Shown here piece by piece: positions 40,802 to 48,919 of a DNA stretch of 64,000 nt. This stretch comes from Micromonospora chaiyaphumensis (GTDB lineage: Bacteria > Actinomycetota > Actinomycetes > Mycobacteriales > Micromonosporaceae): the NCBI RefSeq assembly GCF_900091435.1, contig NZ_FMCS01000011.1, positions 62,001-126,000 of the forward strand. Reading direction: 5' to 3'. The number at the start of each line of letters is the position of its first letter. Within the stretch, counting starts at the first letter, position 1. The notes under the pieces are model-generated. The model did no database searches. It was not told where the DNA came from and saw nothing but the letters and a program-made list of their open reading frames with translations. Both the position numbers and the translations under genes were made by a program.

Positions 40802-41722
40802 GTGCTCGCCGTACTCTCACCCGGACAGGGTTCGCAGAAGCCCGGTTTCCTGACGCCCTGGCTCGACCTGCCCGACGCGACGGCGCGCCTGCGCTCGTGG
40901 TCGGAGCTGGCCGGGGTCGACCTGCTCCACCTGGGCACCGAGGCGGACGCGGACGAGATCAAGGACACCGCCCGCACCCAGCCCCTGCTCGTCGCCGCCG
41001 CGCTGCTCGCCGCCGAGCACCTGCCGATGCAGGATATCGGGCTGGTCGCCGGCCACAGCGTCGGCGAGCTGGGCGCCGCGGCCCTGGCCGGGGTCCTGAC
41101 CGCCGAGGCGGCCGTCACCCTCGCCGGCGCCCGTGGCCGGGAGATGGCCGCCGCGTGCGCGTTGGAGCCGACCGGGATGGCCGCCGTGCTCGGCGGTGAC
41201 CCGGACGAGGTGCTCGCCGCCCTGGAGTCGCACGGGCTGCACCCGGCCAACCGCAACGGCGCCGGCCAGATCGTCGCCGCCGGCGCGGTGGCCGGGCTGG
41301 AGAAGCTCGCCGCCGAGCCGCCGGCCCGGACCCGGGTCATCATGCTCAAGGTGGCCGGCGCCTTCCACACGCCGTACATGGCCCCGGCCGAGGCCGCGCT
41401 GGCCGGGGCGGCCGCCGGCATCACCCCCGCCGATCCGGCCCGGACCCTGCTCTCCAACCTCGACGGCACCCCTGTCGAGGACGGCCCGGAGCTGGTGCGG
41501 CGGCTGGTCCGCCAGGTCACCGCCCCGGTCCGGTGGGACCTCTGCATGCGCACGATGGCCGACCTCGGCGTCACCGGCGTCATCGAGCTGCCGCCGGCCG
41601 GCACCCTGGCGGGTCTGGTCAAGCGGGAGCTCAAGGGCCCGGGCGCGCCCGAGATCGTCACCCTGAACACCCCCGACGACCTGCCCGCCGCGCGGGACCT
41701 GATCGCCCGGCACAGCGCGTGA
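40802..41722 (+). CDS. fabD: Malonyl-CoA:ACP transacylase
   Basis: A 306-residue enzyme. It begins LAVLSPGQGSQKPGFLTPW; the catalytic serine is Ser86 in GHSVGE and the catalytic histidine is His189 in GAFHTPYM. It transfers malonyl from CoA to AcpP. The GTG at 40802 gives the conserved GQGSQ near residue 8. No ribosome-binding site is obvious. Its stop lies within the GTGAGC of a recurrent intergenic element that precedes fabH. Confidence 0.96.
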   Translation: MLAVLSPGQGSQKPGFLTPWLDLPDATARLRSWSELAGVDLLHLGTEADADEIKDTARTQPLLVAAALLAAEHLPMQDIGLVAGHSVGELGAAALAGVLTAEAAVTLAGARGREMAAACALEPTGMAAVLGGDPDEVLAALESHGLHPANRNGAGQIVAAGAVAGLEKLAAEPPARTRVIMLKVAGAFHTPYMAPAEAALAGAAAGITPADPARTLLSNLDGTPVEDGPELVRRLVRQVTAPVRWDLCMRTMADLGVTGVIELPPAGTLAGLVKRELKGPGAPEIVTLNTPDDLPAARDLIARHSA

Positions 41723-41770
41723 GCACGAAGAACGAGCCGATCCTGCGGGTCCCGCAGTCGCGAACGGAAG
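41719..41770 (+). repeat. Recurrent intergenic element, copy 2 (fabD-fabH junction)
   Basis: Starts GTGAGCACGAAGAACGAGCC and carries the same CCCGCAGTCGCGA core at 41751-41763, with spacing identical to the copy at 39399. The fabD stop codon TGA overlaps its first bases. GGAAGG at its end may serve as the fabH ribosome-binding site. Confidence 0.6.
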
Positions 41771-41780
41771 GTAATCACTG

Positions 41781-42725
41781 ATGCCCGGCAGCCGGATCGT
41801 CGCGATGGGGCACTACCAGCCCTCCCGCGTGGTCACCAACGACGACCTCGCCCAGATGGTCGACACCAACGACGAGTGGATCCGGGACCGGGTCGGCATC
41901 GTCACCCGGCGGATCGCCGGCGACGAGACGGTGGCCGACATGGCCACCGCCGCCGCCGGCAAGGCGCTGGCCAACTCGGGCCTCACCGCCGCCGACATCG
42001 ACCTCGTCGTGGTGGCCACCTGCACCTCGGTGGACCGCAGCCCGAACGTGGCCTGCCGGGTCGCGGCCAAGCTGGGCATCAGCGCGCCGGGCGCGTACGA
42101 CATCAACACCGCCTGCTCCGGCTTCGCGTACGCGCTGGGCACGGTCGACCACGCCATCCGGGCCGGCGCCGCGCGCAACGCCATCGTCATCGGCGCCGAG
42201 AAGCTCTCCGACTTCACCGACTGGACCGACCGCTCGACCTGCATCATCTTCGGCGACGGCGCCGGTGCGGCCGTGGTCACCGCGACCGCCGAGGGCGAGC
42301 CGGCCGGGGTGGGCCCCGTGGTGTGGGGCTCGGTGCCGGAGAAGAGCGACGCGGTCCGGATCGAGGGCTGGCGGCCGTACATCGCGCAGGAGGGGCAGGC
42401 GGTCTTCCGCTGGGCCACCACGGCGCTGGCCCCGCTCGCGCTCGAGGCGTGCGAGAAGGCCGGGGTGGCCCCGTCGGAGCTGGCCGCGTTCGTGCCGCAC
42501 CAGGCCAACGCCCGGATCATCGACGGGATCGCCAAGCGGCTCGACATCCCGAACGCGATCATCGCCAAGGACATCGTCGAGTCCGGCAACACGTCGGCGG
42601 CGAGCGTGCCGCTGGCCCTGTCGAAGATGGTCGAGCGGCGCGAGGTGCCCTCCGGCGCCCCGGTGCTGCTGTTCGGCTTCGGCGGCGGCCTGACCTACGC
42701 CGGTCAGGTCGTCCGCTGCCCCTGA
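41781..42725 (+). CDS. fabH: 3-oxoacyl-ACP synthase III
   Basis: A 314-residue condensing enzyme that starts fatty-acid chains from acyl-CoA and malonyl-ACP. The catalytic triad is Cys112 (NTACSGFAYALG), His240 (FVPHQANARIID) and Asn270 (SGNTSAAS). The C-terminus is VLLFGFGGGLTYAGQVV. In actinomycetes the enzyme prefers branched-chain primers, so the fused E1 dehydrogenase in this window could supply precursors; this is inference. The ATG follows CGGAAGG. Confidence 0.97.
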   Translation: MPGSRIVAMGHYQPSRVVTNDDLAQMVDTNDEWIRDRVGIVTRRIAGDETVADMATAAAGKALANSGLTAADIDLVVVATCTSVDRSPNVACRVAAKLGISAPGAYDINTACSGFAYALGTVDHAIRAGAARNAIVIGAEKLSDFTDWTDRSTCIIFGDGAGAAVVTATAEGEPAGVGPVVWGSVPEKSDAVRIEGWRPYIAQEGQAVFRWATTALAPLALEACEKAGVAPSELAAFVPHQANARIIDGIAKRLDIPNAIIAKDIVESGNTSAASVPLALSKMVERREVPSGAPVLLFGFGGGLTYAGQVVRCP

Positions 42726-42810
42726 AGACCCCCTCGGGCGTGAGCGCCGAGGTGCGACGACCGGCGTCGCCGGCCGTCGAGTGAACCCCCGATGAGAGGA
42801 ACCAACCGCA

Positions 42811-43050
42811 ATGACCCGTGACGAGATCACCGCCGGCCTCGCCGAGATCCTCGAAGAGGTTGCCGGGGTGAACCCGGACGACGTGGCCGAGGGGAAGTCC
42901 TTCACCGACGACCTCGACGTCGACTCGCTCTCCATGGTGGAGGTCGTGGTGGCGGCCGAGGAGAAGTTCGGCGTCAAGATCCCGGACAACGAGGTGCAGA
43001 ACCTCAAGACCGTCGGTGACGCCGTCAGCTACATCGAGGCGCAGTCCTGA
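42811..43050 (+). CDS. acpP: Acyl carrier protein
   Basis: A 79-residue acidic four-helix protein. The phosphopantetheine attachment site is Ser39 in DLDVDSLSMVEVVVAAEE. It carries growing acyl chains as thioesters. GAGAGGAA lies 10 bases before the ATG. fabF starts two bases after the stop. Confidence 0.97.
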   Translation: MTRDEITAGLAEILEEVAGVNPDDVAEGKSFTDDLDVDSLSMVEVVVAAEEKFGVKIPDNEVQNLKTVGDAVSYIEAQS

Positions 43051-43052
43051 TC

Positions 43053-44279
43053 ATGACTCGCCCCGACGTCGTCGTCACCGGGCTCGGCGCGACGACCCCG
43101 CTCGGCGGGGACGTCGCGTCGACCTGGGACGCCATGCTCGCCGGCCGCTCCGGGGTGAGTGCGCTCACCCAGGAGTGGGCCGAGCAACTGCCCGTGCGGA
43201 TCGCCGCGCAGCTCGCCGTCGACCCGTCGACGGTGCTGGACCGGGTCAAGCTGCGTCGGCTGGACCGGTCCGAGGCGATCGCCATCGTGGCGGCGCAGCA
43301 GGCCTGGGCGGACGCCGGCCTCGCCGATTCCGGGCTCGACCCGGAGCGGCTGGCGGTCAGCGTCGGCTCCGGCATCGGCGGCGCCACCACCCTGCTCGCC
43401 CAGGACGACATCCTGGAGGCGTCCGGCCCGCGGCGGGTCTCCCCGCACACGGTGCCGATGCTGATGCCGAACGGCCCGGCCGCCTGGGTCGGTCTGGAAC
43501 TCGGCGCCAAGGCCGGGGTGCACTCGGTGGCCAGCGCCTGCGCGACCGGCGCGGAGGCGATCGCGCTGGGGCTGGACATCATCCGCTCCGGCCGGGCCGA
43601 CGTGGTGGTGGCCGGTGGCACCGAGGCGGTCATCCACCCGCTGCCGATCGCCGGCTTCGCCTCGATGCGGGCCATGTCGACCCGCAACGACGAGCCGGAG
43701 AAGGCGTCCCGCCCGTGGGACAAGGGCCGCGACGGCTTCGTCCTCGGTGAGGGCGCGGGCGTGGTGGTCCTGGAGCGCGCCGACCACGCCGCCGCCCGCG
43801 GCGCCCGGGTCTACGCGCGCCTCGCCGGTGCCGGCATCACCTCGGACGCGTACGACATCGTGCAGCCGCACGCCGAGGGCGAAGGCGCCATCCGGGCCAT
43901 CGCCAAGGCGGTCGCGGACGCGGACATCGCGAAGACGGACATCCGGCACGTCAACGCGCACGCCACCTCGACCCCGGTCGGCGACATGCTGGAGATCGGC
44001 GCGCTGCGCACGGCGGTGGGCGACCACCCGCTGCTGACGGCCACCAAGTCGATGACCGGGCACCTGCTCGGCGCGGCCGGCGCGCTGGAGTCGATCGCCA
44101 CCATCCTGGCCATCCGGGACGGCGTCGTGCCGCCGACGATCAACCTGGACGACCCGGACGACGGGCTCACCCTGGAGGTGGCCGCGCACAAGGCGCGTCA
44201 CCTGGAGATCCCCGCGGCGCTGAACAACGCGTTCGGCTTCGGCGGGCACAACGTGGCCCTGGTCTTCACCCGGGCCTGA
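43053..44279 (+). CDS. fabF: 3-oxoacyl-ACP synthase II
   Basis: A 408-residue condensing enzyme for chain elongation. It opens PDVVVTGLGATTPLGGDV. The catalytic residues are Cys163 (VASACATGAEA), His303 (NAHATSTPVGD) and His337 (MTGHLLGAAG). It is the last gene of the fabD-fabH-acpP-fabF operon; KAS II determines chain length. A strong hairpin follows 17 bases after the stop. Confidence 0.97.
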   Translation: MTRPDVVVTGLGATTPLGGDVASTWDAMLAGRSGVSALTQEWAEQLPVRIAAQLAVDPSTVLDRVKLRRLDRSEAIAIVAAQQAWADAGLADSGLDPERLAVSVGSGIGGATTLLAQDDILEASGPRRVSPHTVPMLMPNGPAAWVGLELGAKAGVHSVASACATGAEAIALGLDIIRSGRADVVVAGGTEAVIHPLPIAGFASMRAMSTRNDEPEKASRPWDKGRDGFVLGEGAGVVVLERADHAAARGARVYARLAGAGITSDAYDIVQPHAEGEGAIRAIAKAVADADIAKTDIRHVNAHATSTPVGDMLEIGALRTAVGDHPLLTATKSMTGHLLGAAGALESIATILAIRDGVVPPTINLDDPDDGLTLEVAAHKARHLEIPAALNNAFGFGGHNVALVFTRA

Positions 44280-44296
44280 GCACCACGTACCCCGAA

Positions 44297-44332
44297 TCCG
44301 GGCCCGCGTCCCCAGCAGGACGCGGGCCCGGA
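44297..44332. terminator. fab operon terminator, 15-bp hairpin
   Basis: TCCGGGCCCGCGTCC (44297-44311) pairs perfectly with GGACGCGGGCCCGGA (44318-44332), loop CCAGCA. It lies between the convergent fabF and small-protein genes. Confidence 0.9.
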
Positions 44333-44339
44333 CCGCGTC

Positions 44340-44561
44340 TCAGCCCCGGTTGCGGGGATGCTGCCGGGCGGTCCGTTCGTTGCCCCGCCGGTAGTTGCCG
44401 GTCCACCGGGCCATCACCAGTTGCGGGTCGTCGCCGACCTCGGCGAGGAACTGCGCGGCGCGCCCGCCGCGCAGCGTGCCGGCGACCCGGCCGTGGTGGG
44501 TGATCACCACGGTGCCGTCCGCCCGCTCGTCGTAGCGGAAACCCTGCGCGCGCTCGCCCAT
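44340..44561 (-). CDS. Small conserved-type protein of unknown function, 73 residues
   Basis: Sequence includes GFRYDERADGTVVITHHGRV and AAQFLAEVGDDPQLVMARWT, an ordered beta-alpha pattern rather than a random GC-rich frame. It ends in a basic, asparagine/arginine-rich tail. The ATG has CAGGGT at eight bases upstream and no ribosome-binding site. I recall similar short proteins in actinomycetes, but no function is known. Confidence 0.75.
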   Translation of the reverse strand: MGERAQGFRYDERADGTVVITHHGRVAGTLRGGRAAQFLAEVGDDPQLVMARWTGNYRRGNERTARQHPRNRG

Positions 44562-44679
44562 GGGCGCCCACCCTGCCAGCGCCCGCGCCGGGCCGCACCC
44601 GGATTTCCCGGCGCGCCCGGCTCGAGGCCGCCGGGGTCGTTAGGGTGAGGGCCGCCGAGCCGTCGAGGAGCACCCACCC

Positions 44680-45396
44680 GTGGAAGCGACCGAGATCCGC
44701 AAGCTCGCCGCGCTGGAGGACACCCACTGGTGGTACCGGGAGCGGCGCGCCCTGCTGGGCCGGGCGCTGCGCCGGCTGGCCGCGGCCGGCACCCGCCCGG
44801 GACGGGCGCTGGACATCGGCGCGGCCGGCGGCGGGAACACCCGGATGCTGCGGGCGCACGGCTGGCGGCCCCTCGCCCTCGAATACAGCGCCGAGGGCGC
44901 CGGGGTGGCCCGCGAGCGGGGCCTTCACGTGGTCCGGGCCGACGCGCGGCACCTGCCGGTTCCCTCGGCCGGCCTGGACCTGGTGGTCGCGTTCGACATC
45001 CTGGAGCACTTCGACGAGGACCACCTCGCGGCCGCCGAGATCCGGCGGGCGCTGCGCCCCGGCGGGACGGCCCTCATCGCGGTGCCGGCCGACATGCGGC
45101 TCTGGTCGGCACACGACGTGGCGGTCGGGCACGTCCGCCGCTACGACCGCGCCGGACTGCGGGCGGTGGTGGAGAAGGCCGGCCTGGTGGTCGACGAGCT
45201 CTGGAGCTGGAACGTGCTGCTCCGCCCCGTCGCGGCCTGGCGGCGGCGCCGCTCGACCGGCTCGGATCTGGACGCGCCGCACCCGCTGGTCAACCTGGGG
45301 CTGCGCACGGTCGTCACGGCCGAGCGCCACCTGCCGGTCCGGGCGCTGCCCGGGGTATCGCTGATGCTGCGCGCCCACCGCCCCTCCAGCGGCTGA
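44680..45396 (+). CDS. Class I SAM-dependent methyltransferase
   Basis: A 238-residue protein. It starts with KLAALEDTHWWYRERRALL, the characteristic opening of a lipid/glycan-associated methyltransferase group. SAM motif ALDIGAAGGGNTRML, acidic strand PLALEYSAEGA, and LDLVVAFDILEHFDEDHL follow. It ends with a hydrophobic/basic segment that may touch membranes. The GTG start at 44680 has GAGGAG upstream. Convergent with the membrane protein gene to the right; the local cluster suggests a substrate linked to surface glycans, which is inference. Confidence 0.85.
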   Translation: MEATEIRKLAALEDTHWWYRERRALLGRALRRLAAAGTRPGRALDIGAAGGGNTRMLRAHGWRPLALEYSAEGAGVARERGLHVVRADARHLPVPSAGLDLVVAFDILEHFDEDHLAAAEIRRALRPGGTALIAVPADMRLWSAHDVAVGHVRRYDRAGLRAVVEKAGLVVDELWSWNVLLRPVAAWRRRRSTGSDLDAPHPLVNLGLRTVVTAERHLPVRALPGVSLMLRAHRPSSG

Positions 45397-45574
45397 GCCG
45401 CAACGGACGGCCAACCACTCTGCGTGACCGAGCTTCCCCAGCCTCAGGATCACGCTGTGCGAGCGTCGTCGGTTGCCGATCTTCGTCCCATTTGTCCTGC
45501 CAAGATTCCCGACCAGGCACTCTTCTACGTCGCCGGCTGCGGCGACGAGCAGCCCCGGGCCACCGGGAGCGCCC

Positions 45575-47851
45575 TCAGCGCAGCCGGTAGACGGCCGTCC
45601 GCGAGTTCTCGAAGCGCAGGTCGGCCAGCGTCCGCAGGGCCGGTGCCTCGGCACCGACCTGCCGGTCCACCACCAGCCAGCGCACCCCGTACCGATCGCG
45701 CAGGGCGGCCAGGCCGGTGGCCGTGGGGGCCGTGAAGGCCTCGTCGTTGGCGCGCTGCCGGTCGGCGTCCCAGAACGGCGCGTAGGGGCCGTCCGGCCGG
45801 CCGACCATCCGCGGCGCGAACGCCCACCCCTCGACCAGCACGGACCGCTCGGCGTAGCCGCTGAGCCAGAACGAGCGGGCGTCGCACCACCCGTCCACCA
45901 CCTCCCGGCAGTGCGCGTTGGTGGCGAGCACGTCGCCGGGGGCGCTGTGCGCATGGACCCAGCGGGCCGCCTCGACGCGGGAGGCGGGCATGGCCACCAC
46001 CGGGTACGCGCCGCCGTTGCGGTAGACCCGGGTCGCAGCGGCGTCCAGCACCAGCCCCGGCGCCCCGGCGGCCAGCACGGCGGTGAGCAGCACGAGCCCG
46101 CCCCGGCCGGCCAGCCCCGGCCACCGCCCCACCAGCGCCGGCCAGCAGAGGAACACCAGCACCGCCGGCACGGCCAGCACGGCGGCCCAGCGCAGCAGCG
46201 GCAGCACCGGGGCGTACGCGGGGACGGCCGGCGAGCTGGTCGCCGAGTCGAGCTGCACCGCGGTGAGCAGCACGGCGAACCCCGCGGTGCCGGCGCCCAG
46301 CAGCCACCGGCCCCGGCTGGTGAGGGCGGCCCGCTCGGCCACCTCCACCCAGCCCCAGGCGGACAGCAGCACCCCGAACGCAAAGCCGGTGCGGGTGAAG
46401 TACTGGTTGCTGCTGCCGGGATGGCCGACCAGCAGGTAGATCGCCGGGCCGGCGAGCGCGCCGCCGAGCAGAAAGACCTGCACCGGCTCCAGCCGCCCGC
46501 GGTGCAGCCGGAGCAGGGCCGCCGCACCGGCCACCCGGAGCTGGAGGTTGAGCAGGAACGCCAGGCCGACCAGCACCCACCACAGCGCGGTCACCCCGGC
46601 CGGCCGGCCGGTCGGCACGTAGGGGCGCAGCCCGGAAAGGGGGTCCAGGACCACGCCGTGGCTCTCGAAGGCGAACAGCACCGCGGTGGCGAACCCCTGC
46701 GCGGCCAGTGCCAGGCCGGCCGCGACCAGCACCCTCCGGGGCAGCCGGCGGCGGGACACCAGGGTCACCGCGGCGGTGACGGCGAGCGCGGCCAGCACCA
46801 CCGGCAGCGAACTGGCCTTCGCGCCGGTCGACGCGGCCAGGAGGACGGCCGCCAGCACCCAGGCGCCGCGGCCCAGCGCGGGCACGGAGACCCCGCGGGC
46901 CCGGCCGACGAGCTCACCGAGCGCGGCGACCAGCGGCAGCAGCAGCACCCAGCTGTACGTCATCGACGGGCTGCCCCAGACGATGAAGGTGGCCTGGCTG
47001 CCGAACAGTTGACGCCAGCCGCTCTCGAAGCCGAACTCGCCCACGGTGAACAGCAGCGCGGCGGCCACCACCCCGGCGTACGGGCGGCCGCTGATCCGCC
47101 AGCCGACCACGGCCACCAGCACGGCGGCGAGCGCGCAGAGCGCGGGCACGGCGAGCCGGAACAGCACCGTGGGCAGGTCCACCCCGCTGACCAGGCTGGT
47201 GGCGGCCAGGTGGGCGAAGCCGAACCAGTGGTAGTGCAGCGGCTCCCCGGCGACCTGCGGCACCTCGGGCGGCACCTGGTGGGTGGCCGCACCGGCGATC
47301 GAGAGCTGGAAGGCCAGGTCGATGTACTGGGCCTGCCCCTCGTCGGTGGGCAGCACCGGGTTGACGGCGAGGAACGAGCCGTACAGGTAGAGGGTGAAGC
47401 CGGCCACGACCCCGGCCAGCGACCAGGCCCACCCCGCCGGCGCCACGGTCGGGTACCGGACCCGCCAGTGCCGGCGCAGCCCGGGCACGGCGGCGAACGG
47501 CGCCACCACGGCGAGCGGCCAGAGCCGCAGCCAGCCGGGCAGCCCCGCCGCCGTGAACCCGGCCCATGCCACGAGCTCCAGCACCAGGCCGACGGCCGCG
47601 CCCATGGCCAGGTCCTCGACCAGCGTGTGCGGGCGGCGGCGCAGCGCGCGGAACACCAGCGTGCCGGGAAGCAGCACGGCCAGCGCGGCGTACGCCGTCC
47701 AGCGGGCGATCGCGCCGGCCGGGGTGCCGGCGGCGAGCAGCACGGCGGCCACGGCGGCGTACCCGGCGACGGCCGGGGCGAAGCGCAGGGCGGCCGGACG
47801 GCGGCGCGGGTCGACGGCCGCCGGGGCGGCGCCGGTGGCGACGGCGGTCAC
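45575..47851 (-). CDS. Large multi-pass membrane protein, GT-C-like
   Basis: A 758-residue protein with at least a dozen hydrophobic helices and a soluble C-terminal part. A loop with LPTDEGQAQYIDLAFQLSIA and PLHYHWFGFAHLAATSL recalls the acidic and histidine residues in the first outer loop of GT-C glycosyltransferases. The C-terminal region reads ARWVHAHSAPGDVLATNAHC and ends with DLRFENSRTAVYRLR. It starts at a GTG that overlaps the glycosyltransferase stop (GTGA), so the two proteins are made together. It may use a polyprenyl-linked sugar made by its neighbour; this is inference. Confidence 0.8.
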   Translation of the reverse strand: MTAVATGAAPAAVDPRRRPAALRFAPAVAGYAAVAAVLLAAGTPAGAIARWTAYAALAVLLPGTLVFRALRRRPHTLVEDLAMGAAVGLVLELVAWAGFTAAGLPGWLRLWPLAVVAPFAAVPGLRRHWRVRYPTVAPAGWAWSLAGVVAGFTLYLYGSFLAVNPVLPTDEGQAQYIDLAFQLSIAGAATHQVPPEVPQVAGEPLHYHWFGFAHLAATSLVSGVDLPTVLFRLAVPALCALAAVLVAVVGWRISGRPYAGVVAAALLFTVGEFGFESGWRQLFGSQATFIVWGSPSMTYSWVLLLPLVAALGELVGRARGVSVPALGRGAWVLAAVLLAASTGAKASSLPVVLAALAVTAAVTLVSRRRLPRRVLVAAGLALAAQGFATAVLFAFESHGVVLDPLSGLRPYVPTGRPAGVTALWWVLVGLAFLLNLQLRVAGAAALLRLHRGRLEPVQVFLLGGALAGPAIYLLVGHPGSSNQYFTRTGFAFGVLLSAWGWVEVAERAALTSRGRWLLGAGTAGFAVLLTAVQLDSATSSPAVPAYAPVLPLLRWAAVLAVPAVLVFLCWPALVGRWPGLAGRGGLVLLTAVLAAGAPGLVLDAAATRVYRNGGAYPVVAMPASRVEAARWVHAHSAPGDVLATNAHCREVVDGWCDARSFWLSGYAERSVLVEGWAFAPRMVGRPDGPYAPFWDADRQRANDEAFTAPTATGLAALRDRYGVRWLVVDRQVGAEAPALRTLADLRFENSRTAVYRLR

Positions 47852-48825
47852 CGCAGGCTGTCGGCCAGCTCGGCGGGATCCGGGCGGGCGGCGGCGCTGT
47901 CTGCGGCCACCAGGTACGCGGGCCGGCCCTGCACGGCCGTGTAGATCCGGGCCACGTACTCGCCGAGCAGGCCGAGGCAGAGCAGCTGCACCGCGCCGAG
48001 GAAGAGGATCGCCACGTAGAGCGAGGGCCAGCCGCTGACCGTGCCGCCGGCGAACCACGCCAGCACGGCCACCACCACGAGCACCCCGCAGACGGCCACC
48101 CCGACCAGGCCCAGCCAGGTGGCCACCCGCAGCGGGGCGGCGGAGAAGCTGGTGACGCTCTCGGCGGCCAGCCCGGCCATCCGGGACAGCGGGTACTTCG
48201 TCCGGCCGGCGGCGCGTTCCTGCCGCTCGTAGGTCACCTCGGCGCTGGGGAAGCCGAGCCAGGGCACCACCAGCCGGAGCACCGGGCTGCGTTCGGGCAG
48301 CTCCCGCAGCGCCTCCACGGCGGCCCGGCTGAGCAGCCGGAAGTCGCCGGCCTGGGCGGGGACCTGCTCACCGACCACCCGCCGGACCAGGCGGTAGTAG
48401 CCCGCCGCGCTCCACCGCTTGAACCGGGTGTCCCGGCTGCGGTCGGCGCGGACGGCGTAGACCACGTCGAGGTGGTCGGCGCGGGCGCGGCGGAGCAGCT
48501 CGACGATCACCTCGGGCGGGTCCTGGAGGTCGGCGTCGATACTGACCACGTACGCGCCCCGTGCGCGGAGCAGGCCGGCGTGCAGGGCGGCCTGGTGCCC
48601 GCTGTTGCGGCGCAGCCGGAGCACCCGCAGCTCGGGCCAGCCGACCCGCAGCGCGGCCAACGCCGCCGGGGTGGCGTCGGTGCTGCCGTCGTCGACGGCC
48701 ACCACCTCGTACGCCTCACCGAGCCCGTCCAGCACGCCGCGCAGCCGGACGGCGAGCAGCGGGAGGACGGCCTCCTCGTTGAACATCGGCACCACCACGG
48801 ACAGGGCCGGCTGCGGCGCGGTCAC
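47848..48825 (-). CDS. Glycosyltransferase family 2, polyprenyl-phosphate hexose synthase-like
   Basis: A 325-residue protein. The GT-A domain has LSVVVPMFNEEAVLP, VVAVDDGSTDATP, and the DxD-containing YVVSIDADLQDPPEVI. GTKYPLSRM-type sequence (AAGRTKYPLSRMAGL) and two C-terminal membrane helices (VAVCGVLVVVAVLAWF; YVAILFLGAVQLLCLGLLGEYVARIY) are typical of GtrB/DPM1-like transferases. It should load a hexose onto polyprenyl phosphate at the inner membrane face. The stop overlaps the start of the GT-C-like gene. Confidence 0.92.
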   Translation of the reverse strand: MTAPQPALSVVVPMFNEEAVLPLLAVRLRGVLDGLGEAYEVVAVDDGSTDATPAALAALRVGWPELRVLRLRRNSGHQAALHAGLLRARGAYVVSIDADLQDPPEVIVELLRRARADHLDVVYAVRADRSRDTRFKRWSAAGYYRLVRRVVGEQVPAQAGDFRLLSRAAVEALRELPERSPVLRLVVPWLGFPSAEVTYERQERAAGRTKYPLSRMAGLAAESVTSFSAAPLRVATWLGLVGVAVCGVLVVVAVLAWFAGGTVSGWPSLYVAILFLGAVQLLCLGLLGEYVARIYTAVQGRPAYLVAADSAAARPDPAELADSLR

Positions 48826-48919
48826 GGCACTCGACCCCCCGGACTCCCTGGCGGCGGACGGGGCCGACGCTACCAGTCGGGCAGGTCGGGGCCGGGTCGG
48901 TCGCCCGGCATCGCCCCGG

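Noticed and set aside
45397..45574. Extra small gene between the methyltransferase and GT-C-like genes
   Set aside because: Short frames here lack ribosome-binding sites and domain patterns; the stretch is AT-richer and more likely a terminator or spacer.
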